DNA of 64,000 nucleotides from positions 62,001 through 126,000 of the forward strand of contig JAEZEI010000003.1 in the NCBI GenBank assembly GCA_023417815.1, written 5' to 3'. The DNA is from Bacteroidota bacterium (GTDB lineage Bacteria > Bacteroidota > Bacteroidia > Chitinophagales > Chitinophagaceae). Every line of letters begins with the position of its first letter. Position 1 is the stretch's first letter. Made by a program: the position numbers and the translations under genes. Positions 25,377 through 34,092 of the stretch are shown one piece after another. Below the pieces are notes generated by a model, which did no database searches, had not been told where the DNA came from, and saw only the letters and a program-made list of their open reading frames with translations.

Positions 25377-27218
25377 ATGGGAATGGATAGAAATACGGTG
25401 ATCGGTTTTATACTGCTTGGCGCTTTGCTGATAGGTATGTTCGTTATTAACAGCCGCAGCAGGCTTGCTTATGAAGCAGATCAAAAAAGGATCGCTGATT
25501 CCATCGCCCGATTGCAGCCAAAGCCGGATACTGCTATGGCAAGACTGGATTCCCTTGTTACGGACAGCATGCTTACCCGCCAGCAGCAATCAGCCTTTAC
25601 TACCAGCGCGGGGGTATCTGAAACTACCGTGGAGAATTCAGTAATGAAGATCAGGTTCTCCAACAAAGGCGGTATGCCCGTTTTTCTTAGCCTGAAGAAT
25701 TATAAGCGGTTGAATGGCGACCCGGTAGTGATCCTCGACGGCAATTACAATAGCCTTAGCTACCTTGTTAACTCCGGCAATAATTCCACTGTAGAAACCT
25801 CGAAACTTGTGTTTAACCCGGGCGTTGTGAAAACAAACCCGGATAAGTCTACTTCCGTTGTTTTTGAAACTGCAGATCCCACCGGAAGGAAGATCATTCA
25901 TGCCTATACCATCAGGCCGGATGATTATATGCTTGACCTGAACATCACCTTCAATGGCACCGACAGGCTTTTCAGCCAGGACGCCATGAACCTGATCTGG
26001 CAATCAGAAGCGCCACAGATCGAATCTGATCATAAGTATGAGGCAACCCAAACGCATATCACCTATTTTGAAGATGGTGATTTCGACTTTGAATACCTCG
26101 GGAGCGGTGATGATCTCAATTTTAAAAAGCCGGTAAGCTGGATCGGGCTGAAGCAGCAGTTCTTCGCCAGCGTTCTTCTTGCAAAGAATCGTTTCCAGAG
26201 CGCCAAGACCACCTGGACGGTTCCTTCAGATACAAACCAGCACTATATAGCCAGGGCAACCACAACAGCACGGGTTGATCTTTCACCGGGATCGGTAACG
26301 ACCATTCCGTTGCAGCTTTATTACGGGCCTACCGATTATAACATCCTTAAGAAATACAACAACGAACTGGAATCAATTGTTCCTTACGGAACAGGAATAT
26401 TCGCGTTCGTGAAATACATCAACCGTCATATTCTTCTGCCTGTTTTCGACTTCCTTCAAAAGCATGTCGCCAGCATGGGGATCGTGGTATTGCTGCTCAC
26501 ACTCTTCATCAGGCTGATCACCTCACCTATACTTTATAAGAGTTACCTGAGCGGTGCAAAAATGAAAGTGCTTAAGCCAGAGGTGGATGCATTGCGTGCT
26601 AAACATACTGACCCCAAGACAAAGCAATTTGACCAGCAAGCTTTCAGTATGGACCAGATGAAACTGTGGCGAAGCGCCGGTGTAAGCCCATTGGGAGGCT
26701 GCCTGCCGGCATTATTGCAGATCCCGATCTTCATGTCGCTGTATTATTTCTTCCAGGCGAATATAGACCTGCGCGGAAAAAGTTTCTTGTGGGCGCCTGA
26801 TCTTGCCACATACGATTCTATTGCAAGTCTGCCGTTTGAGATCCCGTTCTATGGCGATCATGTGAGCCTGTTCACCATTACAGCTACGGTAACCAGCCTG
26901 CTGATCTCCCTCTACAGCATGGCAAACATGCAGGACAATAACAACCCGCTGATGAAGTACATGCCGTACATTTTCCCGGTTTTGCTGTTGTTCGTGTTCA
27001 ACTCGCTTCCCTCAGCCCTTACCTGGTATTATACTGTATCGAACGTGATCACCCTGATCCTCCAGTTCGTGATCCAGAGGTATATAATTGACCATAAGAA
27101 GATCCACGCACAGATCGCTGAAAAGATGAAACAGCCGGTCAAAAAGTCCAAATTGCAGGAAAGAATAGAAGCTATGCAGGCCCAGCAGAAAAAACTGCAG
27201 GATATGAAGAAGAAATAG
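25377..27218 (+). CDS. yidC: membrane protein insertase YidC
   Basis: YidC inserts and folds inner-membrane proteins, alone or with SecYEG. The 613-residue protein has an N-terminal membrane anchor (VIGFILLGALLIGMFVI), a large periplasmic beta domain over about residues 60-330, and the conserved C-terminal membrane core: IVVLLLTLFIRLITSPILY near residue 362, WRSAGVSPLGGCLPALLQIP near 430, and helices around SLFTITATVTSLLISLYS and YIFPVLLLFVFNSLPSALTW. The tail is highly basic (KKLQDMKKK), as expected for ribosome contact. It is followed by a small secreted-protein gene 54 bases downstream. Confidence 0.97.
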   Translation: MGMDRNTVIGFILLGALLIGMFVINSRSRLAYEADQKRIADSIARLQPKPDTAMARLDSLVTDSMLTRQQQSAFTTSAGVSETTVENSVMKIRFSNKGGMPVFLSLKNYKRLNGDPVVILDGNYNSLSYLVNSGNNSTVETSKLVFNPGVVKTNPDKSTSVVFETADPTGRKIIHAYTIRPDDYMLDLNITFNGTDRLFSQDAMNLIWQSEAPQIESDHKYEATQTHITYFEDGDFDFEYLGSGDDLNFKKPVSWIGLKQQFFASVLLAKNRFQSAKTTWTVPSDTNQHYIARATTTARVDLSPGSVTTIPLQLYYGPTDYNILKKYNNELESIVPYGTGIFAFVKYINRHILLPVFDFLQKHVASMGIVVLLLTLFIRLITSPILYKSYLSGAKMKVLKPEVDALRAKHTDPKTKQFDQQAFSMDQMKLWRSAGVSPLGGCLPALLQIPIFMSLYYFFQANIDLRGKSFLWAPDLATYDSIASLPFEIPFYGDHVSLFTITATVTSLLISLYSMANMQDNNNPLMKYMPYIFPVLLLFVFNSLPSALTWYYTVSNVITLILQFVIQRYIIDHKKIHAQIAEKMKQPVKKSKLQERIEAMQAQQKKLQDMKKK

Positions 27219-27272
27219 GTTTAACAAATCCGCAATCCTTCTTAGCCTATCTTTATATTCAAATTATTGAAA

Positions 27273-27932
27273 ATGAAGGGACTTGCCCTATTTCTTACCC
27301 TGACGCTGCCCTTTGGACTTTTGGCCCAGGGGGTTAATGAAGGGACTTTTTTTTACGACATCCAGGTGATCTCCTCCGACAATAAGCCCGAACTGGCCCG
27401 GTCGCTGGAAGGAGCTACGCTCACCTTATACCTTAAGCCGAACCAGAGCCGGAGCGAAATGAAGAGCAAACTGGGATCTGAATCAAGCATTTTCGACAAC
27501 AGGACCGGTAATGGTTTTATTCTTAAGGAATATAGCGGGCAGAAACTCATGATCACCATGACCCGTGAAAACTGGGCACAAAAGAACCAACTGAATCAAT
27601 CCCTTAAGTTCAATATACTTCCGGGAGAGACCGAGATAAATGGTTTTAAGGTTAAGCAGGCCGTGGCAACGCGTCCTGATGGCAAGGAAGTGAAGGTTTA
27701 TTTCAGCAGTACAATCCTGCCCGTAAATAAACAATACAACAACGCCTTTAATCTTCCTGGAATTCCCGTTCAATATGAGGTGGAATCCGGCTCCCTGAAA
27801 TTCGTTTACAAACTGCAGAGGTATACTACCGACATCATCCCATCTCAATCATTCGATGCTCCCAAAGCAGGATACAGGGTGATGACTTACGACGAAAACC
27901 AGCAGCTAAAGAAGGGGCTGAATAAGAAATGA
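27273..27932 (+). CDS. secreted protein, DUF4412/GLPGLI-like
   Basis: A 219-residue protein with a signal peptide (MKGLALFLTLTLPFGLLAQ). The start is the ATG at 27273, because the longer frame opens with TTG two codons earlier. The mature part is beta-rich, with a phrase close to the GLPGLI/DUF4412 motif (NAFNLPGIPVQYEVESG near residue 165) preceded by ATRPDGKEVKVYFSS. These related families are periplasmic or surface proteins of unknown function in Bacteroidota. The call is by motif only. The gene converges on the next one, with the two stops 3 bases apart. Confidence 0.65.
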   Translation: MKGLALFLTLTLPFGLLAQGVNEGTFFYDIQVISSDNKPELARSLEGATLTLYLKPNQSRSEMKSKLGSESSIFDNRTGNGFILKEYSGQKLMITMTRENWAQKNQLNQSLKFNILPGETEINGFKVKQAVATRPDGKEVKVYFSSTILPVNKQYNNAFNLPGIPVQYEVESGSLKFVYKLQRYTTDIIPSQSFDAPKAGYRVMTYDENQQLKKGLNKK

Positions 27933-27935
27933 TCC

Positions 27936-28286
27936 TTAGTTGGATTTGATGACCAGCTTCATACCTGCATATCCGGGCTTAACTTCAGATACGATGATCT
28001 TCTGCTTTACAGGCAGAATGTACACAGAATTCCCCTTCTGGTAAGTGATGAGGTTATTTGAAAGTGCAGTAAAGCGGTCTTTTTGAGATGTAGAAACAAG
28101 GCTTCCTGTGTATTTCAGGCCACCGGTAAGATTCAGAGGAAGACTTTTCTTGAAACCAGGACGGGTATCCACATTAAGAGCCACCTTGCTGCGTGACTTC
28201 TTGGTGAAACCCCTGTCAGCAAATGAATAGAATACACTTCCACTCAGAAAGCCCGAAAGAAGTAATATTTTAAAGATTCTTTTCAT
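27936..28286 (-). CDS. hypothetical secreted protein, 116 aa
   Basis: I do not recognise this gene. It has a signal peptide (MKRIFKILLLSGFLSGSVFY) and a basic mature part with GGLKYTGSLVSTSQKDRF, VYILPVKQKIIVSEVKP and a C-terminal GMKLVIKSN. It looks like a small folded beta domain rather than a random frame: it starts with a normal ATG, has good signal sequence statistics and has its own promoter box upstream on the same strand (TATATTTG at 28308-28315). No function can be assigned. Confidence 0.7.
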   Translation of the reverse strand: MKRIFKILLLSGFLSGSVFYSFADRGFTKKSRSKVALNVDTRPGFKKSLPLNLTGGLKYTGSLVSTSQKDRFTALSNNLITYQKGNSVYILPVKQKIIVSEVKPGYAGMKLVIKSN

Positions 28287-28307
28287 TTGTTTTATCCTCT
28301 CTTACCA

Positions 28308-28315
28308 CAAATATA
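28308..28315 (-). promoter_or_regulatory. -7 promoter box of the 116-aa secreted protein
   Basis: On the minus strand this reads TATATTTG, an exact TAnnTTTG match, 21 bases before the ATG at 28286. No clear TTG element is seen at standard spacing. Confidence 0.5.
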
Positions 28316-28453
28316 AAATTTTCCTATGGAACTTTAACATACCGTTCATCAAATTATTTTCCAAAGATTGAAAATCAATAAAAATTTTCCGGGTACCGTG
28401 CTTTTACTTGGGGATTTGTACCCGCTTTGCTATATTACAATAGATAATCTACG

Positions 28454-29875
28454 ATGAGCAACAACCCGTACAGGCAGGATAAAGATGAGTTGAATGAACT
28501 GTTGAAACAATACCGCAACCTGAAGGCCGGAAAAAGCTACAGTTTTATCGACGAGGAGGGCTTTGAGCGCATAATGGAATACTTTGATGAAAATGAGCAG
28601 TTCCAGAATGGCCTCGAAGCCGCAGGGCACGCTTTGGAAATTTATGGCTACAGTGCCGCCCTGCACCTGAAAAAAGCCGCTTTCCTTCTTTCCCTGAGAC
28701 AATACCAGGATGCACTTGATACCCTTGAGCATGCCGAACTGCTGGACAGCAGCAATTCTGAATTATATATTCTCAAAACCGACGTGTACCTGGCGCTCGA
28801 TAAACCCGGCAAGGCCGCCGTGCTGCTGGAAGAAGCTATACACAAATTTGAAGGAGAGGAAAGGATCGAACTGCTTTTTGAGCTTGCCGATGTTTATGAT
28901 GATTACGAGGAATTCGAAAAGGTGTTCGACTGCCTGCGACTGATCCTTCAACAGGAGCCAACAAACGAGGAAGCCCTGTACAAGATCTGTTTCTGGACGG
29001 ATTATACCGGGAGGAATGAGGAAGGGATCAGGCTTCACCAGGATATAATCGATGATTACCCTTACAATGAACTTGCATGGTTCAACCTCGGTGCTGCATA
29101 CCAGGGCCTGAAATTGTATGAGAAGGCCATCGATGCCTACCAGTATGCAGTTGCCATCGATGAGAAATTCGATTATGCTTACAGGAACATGGGCGATGCG
29201 TACATTAAGCTCAGGAAATTTCGTGAGGCGATCGAAGTGCTTGAAAAGGTCTGTGAATTATCGAGGCCGGAAGCGGTGATCTATGAAGCCATCGGCCATT
29301 GCTATGACAAGCTGGATAACTATGCGCAGGCGAGGTTTTATTACAGGAAGGCTTCACACCTTAACCCTGAAGACAGCCAGATGATCTACAAGATCGCATG
29401 CACCTATATGAATGAGTCGAACTGGAACACCGCGATCAGGAATCTTGAACAGGCGCTCAAGATGGTTTCAATGCAACCCGAATATCATCTCGCCATTGGA
29501 AGGTGCTACCTTGAATTGAAAAGACCCGAAGAAGCGATGTCGCATTTCGGAATAGTGGTGAAAGTAAGACCGAAGAATATTAACGGCTGGCAGGAATTGC
29601 TTCGAACTATGTATTTGTCCGGGCTGTATACAGAAGGTGCCGAATACGCATCCATGGCATACGATCATACTGATGGAAAGGATATCTTCCTTTATTACAG
29701 GAGCATGTTCCTGTTTGCATCGGGGCGTTCGAAAGAAGCGCTGGAGTTGCTGGAAAAGGCATTGTCATCTTCTCCGCGGCACGTAAAACAGTTCATAGAA
29801 CTTAACCCCGCCATTTTGAGAAACGCTTCCGTAGTGGAACTGCTGGCAAGGTATAAGAAGAAGCGTTCAAAATAA
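28454..29875 (+). CDS. TPR-repeat protein
   Basis: A 473-residue cytoplasmic protein made of about ten tetratricopeptide-like repeats, for example YNELAWFNLGAAYQGLKLYE near residue 200 and YAYRNMGDAYIKLRKFREAI near 240, then MQPEYHLAIGRCYLELKRPE near 343. There is no signal peptide and no enzymatic domain. TPR arrays are protein-binding scaffolds. The phosphosulfolactate-synthase homologue lies 54 bases downstream, but a promoter inside that gap (29881-29908) suggests the two are not obligatorily co-transcribed. I cannot name a partner. Confidence 0.9.
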   Translation: MSNNPYRQDKDELNELLKQYRNLKAGKSYSFIDEEGFERIMEYFDENEQFQNGLEAAGHALEIYGYSAALHLKKAAFLLSLRQYQDALDTLEHAELLDSSNSELYILKTDVYLALDKPGKAAVLLEEAIHKFEGEERIELLFELADVYDDYEEFEKVFDCLRLILQQEPTNEEALYKICFWTDYTGRNEEGIRLHQDIIDDYPYNELAWFNLGAAYQGLKLYEKAIDAYQYAVAIDEKFDYAYRNMGDAYIKLRKFREAIEVLEKVCELSRPEAVIYEAIGHCYDKLDNYAQARFYYRKASHLNPEDSQMIYKIACTYMNESNWNTAIRNLEQALKMVSMQPEYHLAIGRCYLELKRPEEAMSHFGIVVKVRPKNINGWQELLRTMYLSGLYTEGAEYASMAYDHTDGKDIFLYYRSMFLFASGRSKEALELLEKALSSSPRHVKQFIELNPAILRNASVVELLARYKKKRSK

Positions 29876-29880
29876 CACCC

Positions 29881-29908
29881 TTGAAAAAAGCGCTTTATTT
29901 TATCTTTG
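29881..29908 (+). promoter_or_regulatory. promoter of the phosphosulfolactate-synthase homologue
   Basis: TTG at 29881-29883 and TATCTTTG at 29901-29908 with a 17-base spacer match the Bacteroidota sigma promoter very well. The start codon is at 29930, giving a short leader. Confidence 0.75.
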
Positions 29909-29929
29909 CGCCCATCTCAAATCCCCAAT

Positions 29930-30697
29930 ATGAATTTTAATCTTACCCATATCCCTGAACGACTGGCAAAACCACGTACCAATGGACTTACCATGGTAAT
30001 GGACAAAGGCCTTAGTATTGAAGAAGCCCGGAATTTTTTGAGCGTTGCTGCCCCGCATGTTGATATGGTGAAACTAGGATTCGGAACAGCATACGTAACA
30101 CCGAACCTCAGGGAAAAACTGGATGTTTACCGGTCATTCAATATTCCTGTTTATTTCGGGGGAACTTTATTTGAAGCATTCCTGGTAAGGAACCAGTTTG
30201 AAGATTATATAAATGTATGTAAGGAATATGGTGTGGGATTTATGGAGGTCAGTGATGGCTCCATCACCATTCCTCATGCCGAGAAGTGCGGCTATATTGA
30301 GAAGCTCACCAAATATGGAACTGTATTGAGCGAAGTTGGAAGCAAGGATGCTGCACACATCATACCTCCTTATAAGTGGATAGAACTGATGCGCGCTGAA
30401 ATAAGTGCGGGTTCTTCCTACGTAATTGCTGAAGCACGTGAAGCAGGTAATGTCGGAATCTATCGTGGCACAGGTGAAGTAAGGGAAGGGCTTGTGCAGG
30501 AGATCCTGACCCAGATCCCCGAAGAAAAGATCATGTGGGAAGCGCCTCAGAAGGCACAGCAACTATACTTCCTGGAACTGCTTGGATGCAACGTAAACCT
30601 CGGTAACATCGCACCTTCGGAAGTGATCGCACTCGAAACAATGCGGATAGGGCTTAGGGGAGATACTTTCCACCTCTACCTGAATGACAATAACTGA
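29930..30697 (+). CDS. phosphosulfolactate synthase (ComA) family protein
   Basis: ComA-family enzymes join phosphoenolpyruvate and sulfite to make 2-phospho-3-sulfolactate. The 255-residue protein has all main family blocks: GLTMVMDKGLS near residue 17, MVKLGFGTAYV near 44, YFGGTLFEAFL, FMEVSDGSITIP, LSEVGSKD, EAREAGNVGIYRG, MWEAPQKAQQLYFLE and the C-terminal CNVNLGNIAPSEV with ALETMRIGLRGDT. The ATG at 29930 is chosen; the longer frame opens at a TTG inside the -7 promoter box. The aroE start overlaps its stop (TGATG). In methanogens the product leads to coenzyme M; the role in Bacteroidota is not settled. A link to sulfonate or sulfonolipid precursors is inference. Confidence 0.93.
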   Translation: MNFNLTHIPERLAKPRTNGLTMVMDKGLSIEEARNFLSVAAPHVDMVKLGFGTAYVTPNLREKLDVYRSFNIPVYFGGTLFEAFLVRNQFEDYINVCKEYGVGFMEVSDGSITIPHAEKCGYIEKLTKYGTVLSEVGSKDAAHIIPPYKWIELMRAEISAGSSYVIAEAREAGNVGIYRGTGEVREGLVQEILTQIPEEKIMWEAPQKAQQLYFLELLGCNVNLGNIAPSEVIALETMRIGLRGDTFHLYLNDNN

Positions 30698-31413
30698 TGG
30701 CAGTTTATGGATTGATAGGATATCCATTGGCGCATTCATTCTCCGGAAAATATTTTAATGAACGCTTCAAAGCGGGTTCACTTCCTCATTCCTTCGAGAA
30801 TTTCCCGATCAAGGAGATCAGCGAACTTCCCTCCATAATTAAAAAAGGCGTGGCAGGACTTGCCGTAACCATCCCACATAAGGAAGCCGTTCTACCATAC
30901 CTCGACGAACTGGACCCTGTTGCTGAAGCTATTGGCGCTGTGAATTGCATCACCATTAATAATGGGATAAGTCGCGGCCATAATACCGATGCTGCTGGCT
31001 TTGAGAAAAGTTTGCCGGTACTAAAAAAGAATGTAAAAGCTCTGGTGCTTGGATCAGGCGGAGCTTCCAAAGCTGTTTGCTATGTGCTCGAAAGAAAACA
31101 GATCCCCTACAGCATCGTAAGCAGGCAATCTTCAAAAGGAAAGAATTATGCTTCCCTTACTGCTGAAGATATCAGGGAACATTTGCTGATCATCAATACC
31201 ACACCATTGGGAATGTATCCTGGTGTTTCATCAAAACCCTCCATTCCATACCATGCGCTTACCCCGGAACATTTCCTGTATGATCTTGTTTATAACCCGG
31301 AAGAAACTGCATTCTTAAAGGAAGGAATAGAAAGGGGAGCTCAAATAAAGAACGGGCTTGAAATGTTATACAACCAGGCTGAAGAGAACTGGCGTTTATG
31401 GTTCAACCAGTAA
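30697..31413 (+). CDS. aroE: shikimate dehydrogenase
   Basis: AroE reduces 3-dehydroshikimate to shikimate with NADPH in aromatic amino-acid synthesis. The 238-residue length is short but usual for Bacteroidota. The substrate-site segment GYPLAHSFSGKYFNERF is near residue 7 (the usual HN of the family appears as FN), the catalytic Lys lies in AVTIPHKEAVLPYL near 65, and the catalytic Asp in NTDAAGFEKSL near 93. The NADP-binding loop is VLGSGGASKAV. Its start overlaps the previous stop, so it is translated with the ComA-like gene. Its end overlaps the convergent thioesterase by 18 bases. Confidence 0.94.
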   Translation: MAVYGLIGYPLAHSFSGKYFNERFKAGSLPHSFENFPIKEISELPSIIKKGVAGLAVTIPHKEAVLPYLDELDPVAEAIGAVNCITINNGISRGHNTDAAGFEKSLPVLKKNVKALVLGSGGASKAVCYVLERKQIPYSIVSRQSSKGKNYASLTAEDIREHLLIINTTPLGMYPGVSSKPSIPYHALTPEHFLYDLVYNPEETAFLKEGIERGAQIKNGLEMLYNQAEENWRLWFNQ

Positions 31414-31815
31414 TGCTTTTCTCAAAGCAGCAGAAAGTCCTGCAACCTTCTTCAGTGAATAATCGTAACAAAGCATTTTTGTAGTGGCCTCTGCAACAGT
31501 TATTTTTTTTTCGTTTGAATGTTTGGATACAAGGTAGTGAAGGGTGAAGCCCCTTGATGAATGTTCGTGTTTCGAAATAATGATCTCCAGTTCATCGCCA
31601 TAAAATCCTTCTGCTTTATATACAACATGCAATTCGGTCATGATCATTCCCACTCCTCCAGCCTCCAGTTCGGTGAGCCCGTAACCCTTCAACCACGCTG
31701 CCCTCGATTCGTGGAGGATGCTCACCAAAGCATCGTTGCCAAGATGGTTTCCATAATTAAGATCGGTAATGCGTACAGGGATTGATAGCCTGAAAAGTTC
31801 TTTATTGTTACTCAT
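31396..31815 (-). CDS. hotdog-fold acyl-CoA thioesterase
   Basis: A 139-residue protein of the 4-hydroxybenzoyl-CoA-thioesterase-like hotdog family. The active-site region is VRITDLNYGNHLGNDAL near residue 14, with HESRAAWLKGYG following, and the long beta sheet includes LEIIISKHEHSSRGFTLHYL. The substrate is not determined by sequence. It is the last gene of a minus-strand operon: its start overlaps the rdgB stop by 8 bases and its 3' end overlaps aroE. Confidence 0.88.
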   Translation of the reverse strand: MSNNKELFRLSIPVRITDLNYGNHLGNDALVSILHESRAAWLKGYGLTELEAGGVGMIMTELHVVYKAEGFYGDELEIIISKHEHSSRGFTLHYLVSKHSNEKKITVAEATTKMLCYDYSLKKVAGLSAALRKALLVEP

Positions 31816-32389
31816 GAATCGTGTTCAGGAAATCGGTGAGTTTTGAAATAGCTTTTTTCCGGTGGCTGTAAAGATTCTTTTCAGCGATCTCCATCTGGGC
31901 GAAAGTTTTGTTGCTGCCATCAGGAATAAAGACAGGGTCGTAGCCGAAACCGTGCTCTCCGCACTTTTCTTCGTTTATCCTTCCCCGGCAGATCCCCTCA
32001 AAGGAATGTTCTTCACCGTTCAGTACAAGGTGCACCACTGTTCTGAAACGGGCATTCCTGTTCGGAATGCCTTCCATTTTTTTTAAGAGCAGTTCGATGT
32101 TCATTTCATCATTAGCCTCTTCGCCTGCATAGCGGGCACTGCGCACTCCCGGTTCACCTCCAAGCGCCTCCACCTCAAGTCCTGTATCTTCTGCAAAGCA
32201 GGAATTTTCGGTCATGCCCCAGATAGTGATGGCCTTTTCACGGGCATTCTCCTCCAGGGTGAACCAGGGTTCGGGTATTTCGCGTTCAATCCCGGCCTCC
32301 TTAAGAGACAGGATGTTTACACTCCCGTGAAGGGCAGCCTTAACCTCCCTGGTCTTGTTCTCATTATTGGTGGCGAATATGAGCTGCAT
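31808..32389 (-). CDS. rdgB: non-canonical purine NTP pyrophosphatase (RdgB/HAM1)
   Basis: RdgB hydrolyses dITP, dXTP and ITP to keep damaged purines out of nucleic acids. The 193-residue protein begins with the NTP-binding LIFATNNENKTREVKAAL, has the catalytic region CFAEDTGLEVEALGGEPG near residue 66 followed by SARYAGE, and ends with GFGYDPVFIP and LYSHRKKAISKL. It shares one base with the hypothetical gene upstream (32389) and overlaps the thioesterase downstream, so the three form a tight operon. Confidence 0.95.
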   Translation of the reverse strand: MQLIFATNNENKTREVKAALHGSVNILSLKEAGIEREIPEPWFTLEENAREKAITIWGMTENSCFAEDTGLEVEALGGEPGVRSARYAGEEANDEMNIELLLKKMEGIPNRNARFRTVVHLVLNGEEHSFEGICRGRINEEKCGEHGFGYDPVFIPDGSNKTFAQMEIAEKNLYSHRKKAISKLTDFLNTIHE

Positions 32390-32886
32390 TATAAATTGAA
32401 TATTCGTTTTAAACAGGTCCAGAACTGTTTTTTAAGATCCACATCCGGCGCCATCTGTGAAAAAGAAGGTGAGGCCAGGTAGGTACAGCCATCATAAGGC
32501 TGCACCTGGAAATGTGGGAACAGCAGGGGCAGGTCGATCGCTGCAGGTTCCACCCCAAGCAATACCATCACCTTCGGTGCAAACCTTTCAAAAAGAATTT
32601 CGCGGTTTACCGGGCCGTTAATGCCGAAGTTCACCAACGCAACATCTTCCATGCTGAGTTTTAAGCCCGTAAGGATCTTTGTGAGCGAATTCATATCCTC
32701 ATCATCCAGGTAGGGTACATCCGGTTCATTTACGAGAAGAAGGATATTTTTTGCATTATTGCCGAGATGCGAAATATTGTGAGGATCGGCTGATTGCGGA
32801 GCTGCCGGTAAATCACTCTTTATTAACGATTTAGGAAATAATTCCCTTAGCATGAAGGGATTCAGGGATACATCATTGAGCGACAT
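32389..32886 (-). CDS. hypothetical protein in the rdgB operon, 165 aa
   Basis: I do not recognise this gene with confidence. The protein has no signal peptide. It has a hydrophobic strand followed by an acidic turn (NAKNILLLVNEPDVPYLDDE near residue 44), then ILTGLKLSMEDVALVNFGIN and PKVMVLLGVEPAAIDLPL, and ends near KKQFWTCLKRIFNL. This strand-helix pattern with LVNFGIN and VMVLLGV recalls uracil-DNA-glycosylase-like folds, such as the replisome psi subunit, but this is a weak guess. It is the first gene of the operon with rdgB, sharing one base, which argues for a housekeeping role. Confidence 0.75.
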   Translation of the reverse strand: MSLNDVSLNPFMLRELFPKSLIKSDLPAAPQSADPHNISHLGNNAKNILLLVNEPDVPYLDDEDMNSLTKILTGLKLSMEDVALVNFGINGPVNREILFERFAPKVMVLLGVEPAAIDLPLLFPHFQVQPYDGCTYLASPSFSQMAPDVDLKKQFWTCLKRIFNL

Positions 32887-32937
32887 ACGGACAGTTGTTG
32901 GCTATATTTTTTGTTTCTTTGCAGTAAAATTAAAGAT

Positions 32938-34002
32938 ATGATAGCAGACGCGACTTTTAATATCAGCAGGGTGGAAACAAGCAAGTTGAAGGATATAAAC
33001 CTGGAGAACATTCCTTTCGGGAAATATTTTTCAGATCACATGCTTGAGGTAGATTTTGAGGATGGAGAGTGGAAGACCCCGGAGATCAAACCTTACCAGC
33101 CGCTGTTGATGGCGCCGTCTGTTGCAGCCCTGCATTATGGCCAGGCTATTTTTGAAGGGATCAAGGCTTATAAAGACCCATCCGGTAATGCTTTTATTTT
33201 CAGGCCACTGGATAACTACAAGCGTTTCAATATTTCGGCAGAGCGTATGCAGATGCCGGCCGTTCCTGAGGATATTTTCATGGAAGGAATGAAGCAACTG
33301 GTAAAAATGGACAGCAACTGGATCCCGGGCCAGGCAGATCACTCCCTGTATATCCGCCCGTTCATGTTCAGTTCTGATGAAATGATCGGTGTTCGCCCCA
33401 GCGAAAAATATAAATTCATGATCATCCTGAGCCCAACGGGCCCGTACTATGCCACTCCAATGCGTATTTACGTGGAAGAGCAGTATGTACGCGCGGTTCC
33501 GGGCGGAGTAGGATACGCGAAAGCAGCAGGAAATTATGGCGCCGCCATGTATGCCACTGCTGAAGCGAAGAAGAAAGGTTACGACCAGGTGCTCTGGACA
33601 GACGCCTACGAACATAAATATGTTCAGGAATGCGGGACCATGAATGTATTCTTTATTATTGGAAATAAAGCAATTACGCCGGGTCTTGAATCAGGTACCA
33701 TCCTGGCCGGGGTTACCCGCGACAGCGTGATCACCCTGCTGAAGGAACAGGGACTTGAAGTGGAAGAAAGGAGCCTGAGCATCGACGAGGTGATCGAAGC
33801 CCACAAGGCGGGTACGCTTCGGGAAGTCTTCGGCACCGGGACTGCGGCCACCATTTCCATAATCAGGGAACTTCGGTACAAGGATTATGTAATGGAATTT
33901 GACGTAGAAAGCTGGAAAACAGCCCCTGCGGTGAAGAATCGTCTCAACGATATCCGTTACGGAAAGGTTGCTGATACATTCGACTGGATGTTCAGGGTTT
34001 AA
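32938..34002 (+). CDS. ilvE: branched-chain amino acid aminotransferase
   Basis: IlvE moves amino groups between glutamate and the keto acids of Val, Leu and Ile, using PLP. The 354-residue protein is the eukaryote-like longer type: PFGKYFSDHMLEVDF near residue 26, SLYIRPFMFSSDEMIGV near 140, the PLP-lysine segment GVGYAKAAGNYGAAMYATA near 195, then QECGTMNVFFIIGN and EVFGTGTAATIS. I use the ATG at 32938; the longer frame opens with TTG. It lies divergent from the rdgB operon and 90 bases upstream of rpsL, which has its own promoter. Confidence 0.95.
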   Translation: MIADATFNISRVETSKLKDINLENIPFGKYFSDHMLEVDFEDGEWKTPEIKPYQPLLMAPSVAALHYGQAIFEGIKAYKDPSGNAFIFRPLDNYKRFNISAERMQMPAVPEDIFMEGMKQLVKMDSNWIPGQADHSLYIRPFMFSSDEMIGVRPSEKYKFMIILSPTGPYYATPMRIYVEEQYVRAVPGGVGYAKAAGNYGAAMYATAEAKKKGYDQVLWTDAYEHKYVQECGTMNVFFIIGNKAITPGLESGTILAGVTRDSVITLLKEQGLEVEERSLSIDEVIEAHKAGTLREVFGTGTAATISIIRELRYKDYVMEFDVESWKTAPAVKNRLNDIRYGKVADTFDWMFRV

Positions 34003-34026
34003 TGGCGAAAAAATTCATTTTATTAA

Positions 34027-34057
34027 TTTGCCCGGATAAAAAATTCCCTTACCTTTG
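34027..34057 (+). promoter_or_regulatory. promoter of rpsL-rpsG
   Basis: TTTG at 34027-34030 and TACCTTTG at 34050-34057 with a 19-base spacer form a near-ideal Bacteroidota promoter. The rpsL ATG at 34093 lies 35 bases downstream. Confidence 0.8.
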
Positions 34058-34092
34058 CCGTCCGAAAAATCGGATGTAATATAATCGTTCAT

